From Myxococcales bacterium 68-20 (GTDB lineage Bacteria > Myxococcota_A > Polyangia > Polyangiales > Polyangiaceae): 64,000 nt of DNA. The stretch spans positions 124,001 to 188,000 of the forward strand of contig MKVQ01000004.1 in NCBI GenBank assembly GCA_001899635.1, read 5' to 3'. Made by a program: the position numbers and the translations under genes. The notes beneath the pieces were generated by a model. That model was given only the letters and a program-made list of their open reading frames with translations, searched no databases and was not told where the DNA came from. Shown here in pieces: positions 29,079-37,538 of the stretch (positions are counted from its first letter, which is position 1; the number at the start of each line of letters is the position of its first letter).

Positions 29079-29576
29079 ATGGAGAACGTCGAACTCGGGC
29101 CCGACCGGCTTGGACCTTGGCGAGAGGACGCCCAGTCCGGAACCCGACGACGGGTCATCCTCTCGCTTGGTCTCGCTCTGCTTGCGAACATTGGCTGCGG
29201 TCCGCAGGCTTATGTTCGCGATCGTGCGGAACGAGACCTGCGGAGGCGCGCTGCCTTTGAGACCAATTGTCCAGCCGACCAGCTCACGCTCACGCCACTG
29301 TCGTCCGAAATGGCCCTCGAGAATGGCGCCCGAGATCCCGTGCTCGGCGGAACGACGACCAGGGAAACCGACGCTCCGAGGACGATGGGCGTTTCCGGGT
29401 GCGGGAAAAGAGGCACGTACATCTACGTTGCAGGCAAGGGATACGTGCTCAATTCCTCCACCGAGGAGGTTCACACGGGTTCGCAGAGCGGCTCGGCTGG
29501 CAACGCTCTGCGCCCTGGCGTGATCGCTCCAACAGCGCCGTCCCCGTCCATGCCACCGCCCGCCGGAATGCAGTGA
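29079..29576 (+). CDS. Small Cys-containing lipoprotein of a myxobacterial type
   Basis: The 165-residue product has a long basic n-region, a hydrophobic segment and a lipobox (LANIGCGP, Cys about 40). The mature part contains FETNCPADQLTLTPL and VSGCGKRGTYIYVAGKGYVLNSST. I recognise this Cys-pair pattern from small lipoproteins in myxobacterial genomes, but it has no function I know. ATG 29079 is the best start; an upstream in-frame ATG at 28938 would put the signal peptide inside the chain. It opens the plus-strand surface-protein locus but is about 200 bases from the next gene. Confidence 0.7.
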   Translation: MENVELGPDRLGPWREDAQSGTRRRVILSLGLALLANIGCGPQAYVRDRAERDLRRRAAFETNCPADQLTLTPLSSEMALENGARDPVLGGTTTRETDAPRTMGVSGCGKRGTYIYVAGKGYVLNSSTEEVHTGSQSGSAGNALRPGVIAPTAPSPSMPPPAGMQ

Positions 29577-29783
29577 GTCGCATGAGCGGCGTCGTTCGCG
29601 GCGTCCATGCCCCGGTGATGGCGCTCGCGCGCTGAGCCGACCGGCAGCGCCGGAGACACACCGCCAAAAACGCGGCTCCGGAACACGGTCGCGCGAAGCG
29701 CAGCCTTGGCGGCTGGGACCGCGAGCCCCGATGTTCGTCGGCGCCCCATAATGAGCGGCGTCGTGGCAGCATGTGTTCCCGCG

Positions 29784-30854
29784 ATGAACGTGAGCCGTGG
29801 CGATGCATGCGCTCGGGGACGGCGCTCCGCCGTACGGGCGGGCAGCTTCCTCACGTTCATGGCTCTCGGTCTCGTCGCGCGCTCGTCCAGCGCTGCCGAC
29901 GGGGTCGATTCGAACGTCGAGCTCGAGTACGTCGTTGCCGGCGGCATCCCCGATTGCTTGTCGCGGTCCGACTTCGAGGACGCCGTGCGGGCTCGTCTGG
30001 CGGGCACCACGTGGGCTCCGCACGAAGCCATCGTCGTCTCGACCCGCATCGAGCCCGAAGACGAGCGGCTCCGTGCGACCATAGTCCTGCGCGAACGTGG
30101 CGAGGGCGGGCGGTGGACCGAGGCGAAGCAAGAGCTCTTCGCCGCTCCGCACGAGTGCGCCACGCTGAGTGCCACCGCTGCGCTCGCCGCCAGTCTGACG
30201 ATCCGGCGTTCACTCGCACACGCGAAGTCGACCCAGCTCGAGCCGTCCGAGCTCCGGCCCCCCACGCCACCACCCGGGCCATCATCCGCGAGCAAACGAC
30301 GGGAGTCTCCGGCAGCTCCCCCGCCGGCACGCCCGGCAATGGCACACGAGCGAAAGAAGCGGCCGGAGATTCGAACGCATCTCGTCGTCGTCGGTGGCTA
30401 CGACATCCAGCCCAGCGCGTCGGTCGGGAGCGCGTTCGGCGCCTCCGTGAAATTCCAGCCGTGGTCGGCGGGGCTCGAAGCCGGCGCGTGGCTCCCTGCA
30501 GTCCTCACGACTGCCTCCGGACGAGGAGGAGGCAAGGCGTGGCTCGTCTTCTCCAGCGCCTCAGCTTGCGTTCATCCCGGCCCCCTGTTTGTCTGTGGCG
30601 TCGGCACGATCGGCAGGCTCCGTGCCTTCGGAATGGGACAACTGCACAGCCGCTCCGGTGCCTCCACGTACGTCGCGATGGGCGTTCGTGTCGGGGCCGA
30701 GATCGTCGTCGCATCCCCGTTCTCCCTCGTCGTTCATGGAACCGCTCTCTCTCCGCTTCTCCGGCCGTCGCTGCGGATCGGTGACGAGCTGCTCTGGCGA
30801 GCGCCGCTCGTGGGAGCCGAGGTGGGAATCGGCGTCCGCGTATCGATTCTTTGA
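29784..30854 (+). CDS. Exported protein with probable C-terminal beta-barrel
   Basis: The 356-residue product has an N-terminal signal peptide (FLTFMALGLVARSSSAADG). A soluble alpha/beta domain follows (about 40-150; EYVVAGGIPDCLSRSDFEDAV, cited by position). After a Pro/Ser/Arg linker, a C-terminal half of alternating hydrophobic strands rich in Gly and aromatics resembles an outer-membrane barrel. No family is recognised. It lies 32 bases before the ECF sigma factor gene, implying co-transcription. Start ATG 29784 is preferred; ATG 29751 is possible. Confidence 0.6.
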   Translation: MNVSRGDACARGRRSAVRAGSFLTFMALGLVARSSSAADGVDSNVELEYVVAGGIPDCLSRSDFEDAVRARLAGTTWAPHEAIVVSTRIEPEDERLRATIVLRERGEGGRWTEAKQELFAAPHECATLSATAALAASLTIRRSLAHAKSTQLEPSELRPPTPPPGPSSASKRRESPAAPPPARPAMAHERKKRPEIRTHLVVVGGYDIQPSASVGSAFGASVKFQPWSAGLEAGAWLPAVLTTASGRGGGKAWLVFSSASACVHPGPLFVCGVGTIGRLRAFGMGQLHSRSGASTYVAMGVRVGAEIVVASPFSLVVHGTALSPLLRPSLRIGDELLWRAPLVGAEVGIGVRVSIL

Positions 30855-30886
30855 CGGTTGGTCGATCGAGCTCCCAATAGGGGGGC

Positions 30887-31450
30887 ATGACGATGGCCTC
30901 ACGGCTGGCCATGACGACGGCTGAGGTGACGAGCGAGCCGAAACGCTCGGACTTCGAGGCCATTTTCCAGGCCAACTTCCGCTTCGTCTGCGCCTCGCTC
31001 CAGCGTCTCGGAGTTCGCGAGCGCGACGTCGAGGACGTAGCTCAGGAGCTCTTCGTCGTCGTCCACCGCAAGCTCGACAGCTACGACGACCAGCGACCGG
31101 TACATCTCTGGCTGTTCGGTTTCTGCCTTCGCGCCGCGTCCGACTACCGCCGTCTGGCTCGAAATCGTCGGCTCGTTCACACGGACGTCGAGCCGGCACA
31201 TCCCGATCTCCTCGCCGACGACAAGATCGCCGCAGAGCAGAACCGTCGCCTCCTTCTCGCCGCGCTCGACGAGCTCGACTCCGACCGTCGCGAGGTCTTC
31301 GTCATGCACGATCTGAACGAATTTTCCTCCCCGCAGATCGCAGAGATGCTCTCCATCCCCGTCAACACCGTCTACTCCCGGCTCCGCATGGCTCGCGAGG
31401 AGCTCAAGCGAGCCGTCACCCGCCTTCGCGCGTCGCGAGGTTCGAAATGA
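30887..31450 (+). CDS. ECF-type RNA polymerase sigma factor
   Basis: The 187-residue sigma-70-family factor has region 2 (FEAIFQANFRFVCASLQRLG through RDVEDVAQELFVVVHRKL, about 22-70) and region 4 (LDELDSDRREVFVMHDLNEFSSPQIAEML, about 125-175, with a helix-turn-helix NTVYSRLRMAREELKRA). Regions 1 and 3 are absent, so it is an ECF factor. A G-rich ribosome site precedes ATG 30887. The stop overlaps the start of the next gene by 4 bases (ATGA), the usual sign of a sigma/anti-sigma pair. Confidence 0.92.
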   Translation: MTMASRLAMTTAEVTSEPKRSDFEAIFQANFRFVCASLQRLGVRERDVEDVAQELFVVVHRKLDSYDDQRPVHLWLFGFCLRAASDYRRLARNRRLVHTDVEPAHPDLLADDKIAAEQNRRLLLAALDELDSDRREVFVMHDLNEFSSPQIAEMLSIPVNTVYSRLRMAREELKRAVTRLRASRGSK

Positions 31451-32304
31451 CCGAGCGAGTCGATATGGGCGACGCGCTCGAAGCCCTCGATCCCGAGCTG
31501 CGCACGCTCGTCGAGGACACGCGCTCGTGTGACGCCGACGATGCTGCGTTCGGGGACGGCACGAGCCGGCGAGTCCTCGATCAGGTTCGTCGATCCGTCG
31601 GATCGGGCGGAGCTCACGAAGCGCTCGCTGTCTCGAAGGCAAGCCGCCTCCGGCTCGGAGTGGTGCTCGCCTCGACCTGTGTCGTCGTTGCGTTCGCTGG
31701 CTCGAGGCTCGTCCTCGACGAGGGAAAGACCGTCTCGGCATCGAGCGCGTCCCAGCCGGAGAGCGTCGCTCGGCAGGCTCCTTCCGCATCGCTGGAGACA
31801 TCCGAGGACACGTCGGCGAAGCCATCTCCGACGACGGATCCGGCGAGCGACGGCGTCCCGACGATGCACATCGACGAGCTTCCGCCGTCTGCCGCGGCGG
31901 CGCCCGCGTCTGCCGCGCTTCCGCCGTCTGCCGCGGCGGCGCCCGCATCTGCACCGCCGCCGGCGCCACTTGTCGGCCGGCCGGCTCCTCCGAGCAAGGT
32001 CCCGCCCGCGGGGACCGATCTGGCCGAGGAGTATCGACTGATCGAAGAGGGGCGTGCCGGTCTCGCCACTGGGGACTACGCGAAGGCGCTCCGATCGCTC
32101 GGAGAGCACGAACGGCGCTTTCCCAACGGACAGCTCAATCAAGAGCGCGAGAGCTTGCACATCGAGGTGCTCGTCTCCACCGGCCGCATCGCAGAGGCGC
32201 GCGAACGCGCACGGACCTTCCAGGAGCGCTTCCCGAGCGGCCTGCTGATGCCGTCCGTCGCGCGTGTGATCGCGGGCTCGTCGCCGCCTCCTCCGACGCC
32301 CTGA
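31447..32304 (+). CDS. Single-pass membrane protein with TPR-like C-terminus, probable sigma partner
   Basis: The 285-residue product has a cytoplasmic N-terminus (about 1-65), one membrane helix (about 70-90), a Ser/Pro/Ala-rich spacer containing a duplicated 13-residue unit, and a periplasmic helical region (about 190-270; EEYRLIEEGRAGLATGDYAKAL) resembling tetratricopeptide repeats. Overlap with the ECF sigma gene suggests it binds or controls that sigma factor. No zinc-finger anti-sigma motif (HxxxCxxC) is seen, so it is not a classical ZAS anti-sigma. The stop codon lies inside an 8-base tandem repeat. Confidence 0.7.
   Translation: MTERVDMGDALEALDPELRTLVEDTRSCDADDAAFGDGTSRRVLDQVRRSVGSGGAHEALAVSKASRLRLGVVLASTCVVVAFAGSRLVLDEGKTVSASSASQPESVARQAPSASLETSEDTSAKPSPTTDPASDGVPTMHIDELPPSAAAAPASAALPPSAAAAPASAPPPAPLVGRPAPPSKVPPAGTDLAEEYRLIEEGRAGLATGDYAKALRSLGEHERRFPNGQLNQERESLHIEVLVSTGRIAEARERARTFQERFPSGLLMPSVARVIAGSSPPPPTP
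31879..31956 (+). repeat. 39-base tandem duplication inside the coding spacer
   Basis: Two 39-base units, 31879-31917 and 31918-31956, each encode LPPSAAAAPASA plus one residue. They differ at only a few bases, so the duplication is recent. It lies in the flexible spacer and keeps the frame. Confidence 0.85.
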
Positions 32305-32326
32305 CGCCCTGACGCCCTGACGCCCT
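32295..32326 (+). repeat. Four tandem 8-base units over a stop codon
   Basis: The unit GACGCCCT occurs four times without interruption. The stop of the preceding gene (TGA, 32302-32304) spans the junction of units one and two. Copy-number change would not alter that protein, because the frame enters the array at a fixed phase. Confidence 0.9.
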
Positions 32327-32371
32327 TCCGCGTCGTCCAGCTCACGCTTCATCAACACCGTTCTCACGCCG

Positions 32372-33604
32372 GTGCCCATGTCTGCCATCAGGTACAGCCC
32401 ACTCATCGTACTGACCGTGCTTGCGGCATCTGCCGTCGTCCTGGGCAGCGGTTGCGCGGAGACGTCGATCGATCTCGGCGAATACGTCGACGCCAACGCA
32501 CCGCCGCCGAGCTTCACGGACCTCGACGCCGGAGCCGACGGCGACGCCTCCACGACGAGCCCCCAGGCCCCCCAGAACCTCTGCATCGCAACGGAGTGTC
32601 CAGAGGGGTTCGCAACCTGTGCGGCGGAGAACGGGCCCGCATACAAGTGTGGGACCGATCTCTTGCACGATCCGAAGAACTGCGGCGCGTGCGGGCACGA
32701 ATGCCTCGTCTACGAGCCACTGCACATGTCGTCACGCTGCATCGAGGGCGTGTGCGAGCTCGAGTGCATGAACTCCTCGAGCATCACGGAGGATCGGAGG
32801 AACTGCAACGGCGTGGTCGACGACGGCTGCGAGGTCGACGTCCTCAGCGATCGACGAAACTGTGGCGCTTGCGGCAAAGCGTGTCCCGCCGACCAGCCCT
32901 GTCTCAACGGCAAGTGCGGGTGCCCTGCAGGGAAGATCCTGTGCGGTGACAAGTGCATCGATCCGAAGACCAACGACGAGAACTGCGGCGCGTGCGGGAA
33001 CGCGTGTGAGCAGCCGGCCGATTCGTGCGAGCAGATGCCTGCTCACGTCTACTACGGATGCATGGGTGGCACGTGCGGTCACCTGAAGTGCGGTGGCACG
33101 TCGGCCGACTGCAACAACGACGTCGCGACCGATCTCTGCGCGTCCGACGGCTGCGAGGTCGAGGACATCCGCACCGACCCCAACAACTGCGGTGGTTGCG
33201 GGATCAAGTGCAAGGACGGAGAGGAGTGCATCGACGAGGGCTTCGGCGTCGAATGCGCGGTGCGGTGCTCGCGATTCGGCAAAGTGTATTGCCCGGACAT
33301 CCCCGCCTTGGACCAGTGCGTCGACTTCCTGACGGACCCGGACAACTGCGGTGGTTGCGGGAGGGTCTGTCCGAAGGCGGGCGCGAACGAGATCCGTGCC
33401 TGCAAGAAAGGCCTCTGCGCAAACGAGTGCGTCACCGGATTCGCCGACTGCAACGCCGACACGTCCGACGGCTGCGAGACGAACTTGATGGCTCATCCCG
33501 CAAACTGCGGCGCGTGCGGCAACCGTTGTGACATCGGCGCAGGTCAACCTTGCGTCGAGGGCGAGTGCCTCATGACGACCTGCAAAGACCAGGAGACGCA
33601 CTGA
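32372..33604 (+). CDS. Cys-rich lipoprotein with Stig1-like NCGxCG repeats
   Basis: The 410-residue surface lipoprotein has a lipobox at VLGSGCAET (Cys about 28) and an Asp/Ala-rich linker. Six cysteine-rich units follow, each built around NCGACG or NCGGCG and a following Cys, often preceded by D(G/D)C-V/E. The pattern resembles Stig1-type repeats found in many myxobacterial surface proteins. The cysteines are probably disulfide-bonded outside the cell. It is the first gene of a five-lipoprotein run; its stop shares a base with the next start (TGATG). Confidence 0.82.
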   Translation: MPMSAIRYSPLIVLTVLAASAVVLGSGCAETSIDLGEYVDANAPPPSFTDLDAGADGDASTTSPQAPQNLCIATECPEGFATCAAENGPAYKCGTDLLHDPKNCGACGHECLVYEPLHMSSRCIEGVCELECMNSSSITEDRRNCNGVVDDGCEVDVLSDRRNCGACGKACPADQPCLNGKCGCPAGKILCGDKCIDPKTNDENCGACGNACEQPADSCEQMPAHVYYGCMGGTCGHLKCGGTSADCNNDVATDLCASDGCEVEDIRTDPNNCGGCGIKCKDGEECIDEGFGVECAVRCSRFGKVYCPDIPALDQCVDFLTDPDNCGGCGRVCPKAGANEIRACKKGLCANECVTGFADCNADTSDGCETNLMAHPANCGACGNRCDIGAGQPCVEGECLMTTCKDQETH

Positions 33605-34827
33605 TGAGTCTTCGGATGGGACGAACCTCTATCCTCGCCATGCCCCTGCTCGCGGCAGCGATGGTGCCGTCGTTCGCGAGCTGTGCGCAGACCGAAGGTG
33701 CCGAGGCCGACGGCGGTGACGGGCGTGTCGTCGTGCCGGCCGAGGCCGGCGTCGACGGGGGCGACCTCGACGCATCGAGCGACGGCGGCGATTGTGAAAC
33801 ATCGGCGAACGACTGTGTCTCTCAGAGCATCACGTGTGACGAGGCGCCGTGGTGCCCGATCCCGACAGGCGTGAGCACGCGCTACGCGCTCACGGCCGTG
33901 TGGGGCAGCAGCAAGAACGACATCTGGGCGGTCGGCTCGGGCGGAACGATCATCCACTTCGACGGCGCTGCGTGGACGACGACTCCGACGGATCTTCGAC
34001 ACACGTTCAACGACGTCTGGGGATCGGGGCCGAACGACGTCTGGGCCGTCGCGATGACGGATACGATCCTCCACACGACCGGCTTCGCCAGCGGCACCGC
34101 GACCTGGACGCGCGTTCCGGCGCCGCGCGATCCGCGCAACGCCCTTCCCGTGCACGCGGTCTGGGGTACGGGGCCCGATGCGGTCCGGCTCGGCGTTCGC
34201 GCGTACTCGTTCTACGACCCGAACACGGGCGAGTTCCCGTTCATCGATCAGTACACGCTGAAGGTCGAGGACGACGGCGGCATCGGGTGGGATCCCGTCG
34301 AAGGAGAGGGATCCGTCCTCGGCTTCTGGGGCTCGTCGACGGACCTGTGGGTCGTCGCGGACAACAGCGAGAAGAACAGCTGGCAAAAGGGCATGACGAA
34401 GCAGGGCACGCCCGGCAAGGGCGGCGTCTTCGAGTGGAAGGTCGTCGATAGCCAGTCGACGGTCGTGCTCGAGGGGATCTGGGGAAGCTCCGCGAACGAC
34501 ATCTGGGCGGTGGGCCAGAAGGGCACCATCCGGCGGATGAGCAACGGCGCGGCTCGGTGGGAGGTCATCGACGCGCCGACCCAGGAATCGCTGCACGGGA
34601 TCTGGGGCAGCGGCCCCAACGACGTCTGGGCCGTCGGCGACTCCGGCACGATCCTTCACTGGGACGGGACCGCCTGGAGCCCATCGCTCGCCGCATTCGC
34701 TCTCGGGAAGAAGCCGAACCTCTACGGGATCTGGGGTAGCGCTCCGAACGACGTCTGGATCGTCGGCGATGGCGTCTCGCTCCACTACACCGGGCCGAAG
34801 TCCGGAGGACAAGGAGGTGGCCAGTGA
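33604..34827 (+). CDS. Lipoprotein with beta-propeller repeats, first of two
   Basis: The 407-residue product has a lipobox (PSFASCAQ, Cys about 24), a Gly/Asp linker, and several copies of a blade-like motif (VWGSSKNDIWAVG, VWGSGPNDVWAVA, IWGSSANDIWAVG, IWGSGPNDVWAVG, IWGSAPNDVWIVG). The spacing of about 45-60 residues suggests a beta-propeller. Such proteins usually act as binding scaffolds. The start is set by the overlap with the preceding gene, and the end overlaps the next gene (GTGA). Confidence 0.82.
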   Translation: MSLRMGRTSILAMPLLAAAMVPSFASCAQTEGAEADGGDGRVVVPAEAGVDGGDLDASSDGGDCETSANDCVSQSITCDEAPWCPIPTGVSTRYALTAVWGSSKNDIWAVGSGGTIIHFDGAAWTTTPTDLRHTFNDVWGSGPNDVWAVAMTDTILHTTGFASGTATWTRVPAPRDPRNALPVHAVWGTGPDAVRLGVRAYSFYDPNTGEFPFIDQYTLKVEDDGGIGWDPVEGEGSVLGFWGSSTDLWVVADNSEKNSWQKGMTKQGTPGKGGVFEWKVVDSQSTVVLEGIWGSSANDIWAVGQKGTIRRMSNGAARWEVIDAPTQESLHGIWGSGPNDVWAVGDSGTILHWDGTAWSPSLAAFALGKKPNLYGIWGSAPNDVWIVGDGVSLHYTGPKSGGQGGGQ

Positions 34828-36032
34828 GCCGCTTCGTAGCCGCTACTGCGCTCGGCTCTCTCGTGCTCGTGGCGCTCTCGGCATGCGCCGACACCGATGC
34901 CAGCCCCGGTCAGGTCGACACGCCGAACGACGAAGGCGGGATCGTGCCCTCGTCCGATGCCGGTTCGCTCGAGGACGCGGGCGACGTTGACGCCGACGCC
35001 GACGCCGACACCGACGCTGGTCCACGCGAGTGCTCGAAGGAGGGGTTCTGTCACACCGTCCTTCCATTCAACCAGACGCTGCGAGCCGTTTGGTCCGATG
35101 GAGCCGGCACGACGTGGGCGACCAGCGAGCAAGGGTCCGTGCTTCGATACGATGGGAAGACGTGGAGCGTTCACGCGAAGCTGAGCACCGCGCTCTGGTC
35201 CATCTGGGGAAGCAGCCCGACGGACATCTGGGTCGGAGGCGACGCCGGGCTCTTTCATGGCGTGGGCAACACGTCGGCGACGCTCGCGTTCGCGCAGGTG
35301 GCGCTCCCCGATGTCGACACGCCGATCACGTCGATCTGGGGAACCAGCGCGACGGACGTATGGGCGACGGGATCCTATCTGTACGCCTCCGGCCGCGTCG
35401 TCCACCACACGGGCGGAGTCGGTCGCGACGACGGACCGGAGTTCGTCCTCGAAAGCGTCTCCGCCAAGCCCATCTCCTACACGCGTGTCTTCGGCTCGCA
35501 GGCGACTGGGGTATGGATCGCCGGTTCCTGGGTCGACAAGCCCGGCCGCCGCGCCATTCTCCTCCGTCGAAGCCCGGGGACGAGCGACTTCGTCGAGGTA
35601 TCGCTCCCGACGAACCCCAACCCCGGCGGCCCCCTGGAAGGGGCGCTCGACCGACTCTACGACGCGAGCCTCAGCGCAGACGGTCTATCGGTCTACGTGC
35701 TCGGACGCGCCGAGGGCGCGGTGCCCGCGGTCGCCACGGGGACGAGCGCCGACGGTGGGCAGACCTTCACCTGGGGATTCACCATCACCGGCAACTACAA
35801 GGAGCCGCTCCTCAACGCGGTCGGCGCGAAGTCCGCGAGCGACGCGTGGATCGCCGGCGACTACGGGCGGCTCCGCCACTGGAACGGTACCGAGTGGAGG
35901 CAGTCCATCATCACGAACGACAAGTATCCGGTGATCGCTCCGCTCTACGCGATGGGTGGCCGGGGAGACGATCTCTGGTTCGTGGGCGACGGCATCGCGC
36001 TGCACAGGGCCCCTTCGAAGGTCGAGCCGTGA
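34824..36032 (+). CDS. Lipoprotein with beta-propeller repeats, second of two
   Basis: The 402-residue paralogue of the preceding protein starts at GTG 34824 with a strong ribosome site (AGGAGGTGG at about 34807). It has a lipobox (VALSACADT, Cys about 21), an Asp/Ala-rich linker with a DADADAD tract, and diverged blade motifs (IWGSSPTDIWVGG, IWGTSATDVWATG, VGAKSASDAWIAG). The repeats are fewer and weaker than in the first paralogue. The GTGA overlap with the upstream gene implies translational coupling. Confidence 0.8.
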   Translation: MSRFVAATALGSLVLVALSACADTDASPGQVDTPNDEGGIVPSSDAGSLEDAGDVDADADADTDAGPRECSKEGFCHTVLPFNQTLRAVWSDGAGTTWATSEQGSVLRYDGKTWSVHAKLSTALWSIWGSSPTDIWVGGDAGLFHGVGNTSATLAFAQVALPDVDTPITSIWGTSATDVWATGSYLYASGRVVHHTGGVGRDDGPEFVLESVSAKPISYTRVFGSQATGVWIAGSWVDKPGRRAILLRRSPGTSDFVEVSLPTNPNPGGPLEGALDRLYDASLSADGLSVYVLGRAEGAVPAVATGTSADGGQTFTWGFTITGNYKEPLLNAVGAKSASDAWIAGDYGRLRHWNGTEWRQSIITNDKYPVIAPLYAMGGRGDDLWFVGDGIALHRAPSKVEP

Positions 36033-36039
36033 GGAACGC

Positions 36040-37485
36040 ATGAGAGCTCAGATCCGCAAACTCATCTTCGTGACGACTTCGTTCTCCGCGACCGCGGCCG
36101 CCGTCGCATGCAGTGACGACGCACCCGCGGTTCGACCGGGGTTCGGGCTCGACGCATCTCCGGACGTCGTGGTCAGTCTTCCGGAAGCGGCCGCTCCGGA
36201 GGATGGCGGCTCGGACGCGGACTCCGGCACGCAGCGCGATCCGTTCGATCCCGCCGACGAGCCCGTGAGCTGCGCGGGCGCCGGGCCGTGCGCGACTCGG
36301 ATCGTCGCGGGTAGCAACCACTTCTGCGCGTTGATGAGCGACGGGACCGCTCGATGCTGGGGCAGCGACGAGTACGGTGCTCTCGGCGGTGTCGATCCCG
36401 CCGAAGGCGTCGGGCCCGTCGTCGTCGATGGCCTCCACGGAGCGACGCAGCTCAGCGCTGCGCGCTCGACGACGTGCGCCCGGATGGGAGACGGGACCGT
36501 GATGTGCTGGGGCTCGAACAGCTTCGGTCAGCTCGGTCTCGACGACCAGCAGCCTCGGTCGGATGAACGCGAACATCGCACGCCGTCGCAGGTCGCTCTT
36601 CGTGCCGCGGCGGTGCGTGTCGACGTCGGGCCAAGGAACGTCTGCGCCGTCCTCACGACCGGCAAGGTCTCATGTTGGGGCACGAACGAGCAGTTGCAGC
36701 TCGCGCGCACGGATCCGGACTTCAGCTGGGTCGTCGGGCCGGGCATCGCGGAGCTCGATCCGCTCCTCGTGAAGAAGACGAGCATCGGAACCACGACGGT
36801 CTTCGCCCTGACGAACGACGGCGAAGTCTTCAGCTGGGGCGCCGTCTCGGGTAAGGACGGCTTCATCAGCGGGCGCAGGTCGTCCATCAGCCCCGACGTG
36901 GTCCCGAACCGGGTCGGGCAGTTGAAGAGCGTGACGAGTCTCGTGGTGGGCCCGACGCTCGCCAAGGACGAAGCAGGGCCGCTGGAGCAGGGCCTGGCCC
37001 CGTCCTTCGCCCCTCCCTGCGGATGGGGCGGTTGCCCGCCGGTGAACATGCACGGCCACGCCTGCGCGATCTCCGAGGGCGAGGTCTATTGCTGGGGACG
37101 GAGCGACATCGGTGCACTATGCACGGGCCTCCCGGACGAGGAACGCCTGCCTGCGCCCGTGCCCGTGAAGAGCAAGGCGTGGCCGCAGCAGCTCGCCATC
37201 GGCGACGAGATCACCTGCGCACGCATGACGGATGGGAGCATCCAATGCTGCGGTGCCGATGCGCTCGGCAGACTGGGCCCGGATCAGACGAGCATCTACT
37301 CGGCGCTCCTCAAGCCCATCGTCTCCTTCAAGAGCCACGCCGTACAGGTCGCAACGAGCTACCGCGCCGTCTGCGCCCTCGTGAAGGACGGGACGGTCGA
37401 GTGTTGGGGAAGCAACCAGTTCGGTGAGCTCGGCATGAGCCCGGACGAGGACCGGCATGCGACGCCGGTCAAGATCGCATTCTAG
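36040..37485 (+). CDS. RCC1-repeat lipoprotein
   Basis: The 481-residue product has a lipobox (AAAVACSDD, Cys about 24) and RCC1-type repeats recognised by CWGSDEYGALG, CWGSNSFGQLG, CWGTNEQLQL, SWGAVSG, CWGRSDIGALC and CWGSNQFGELG, with paired cysteines in most units. RCC1 repeats form a seven-bladed propeller; in bacteria they are mostly extracellular binding modules. A ribosome site (GAGGAA) overlaps the stop of the preceding gene 7 bases upstream and fixes ATG 36040. Confidence 0.87.
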   Translation: MRAQIRKLIFVTTSFSATAAAVACSDDAPAVRPGFGLDASPDVVVSLPEAAAPEDGGSDADSGTQRDPFDPADEPVSCAGAGPCATRIVAGSNHFCALMSDGTARCWGSDEYGALGGVDPAEGVGPVVVDGLHGATQLSAARSTTCARMGDGTVMCWGSNSFGQLGLDDQQPRSDEREHRTPSQVALRAAAVRVDVGPRNVCAVLTTGKVSCWGTNEQLQLARTDPDFSWVVGPGIAELDPLLVKKTSIGTTTVFALTNDGEVFSWGAVSGKDGFISGRRSSISPDVVPNRVGQLKSVTSLVVGPTLAKDEAGPLEQGLAPSFAPPCGWGGCPPVNMHGHACAISEGEVYCWGRSDIGALCTGLPDEERLPAPVPVKSKAWPQQLAIGDEITCARMTDGSIQCCGADALGRLGPDQTSIYSALLKPIVSFKSHAVQVATSYRAVCALVKDGTVECWGSNQFGELGMSPDEDRHATPVKIAF

Positions 37486-37538
37486 AGCACCGCCCATTCG
37501 GGGTGCAGCTCGCGTTTCGGGTGAACGAAAGGTCGACG

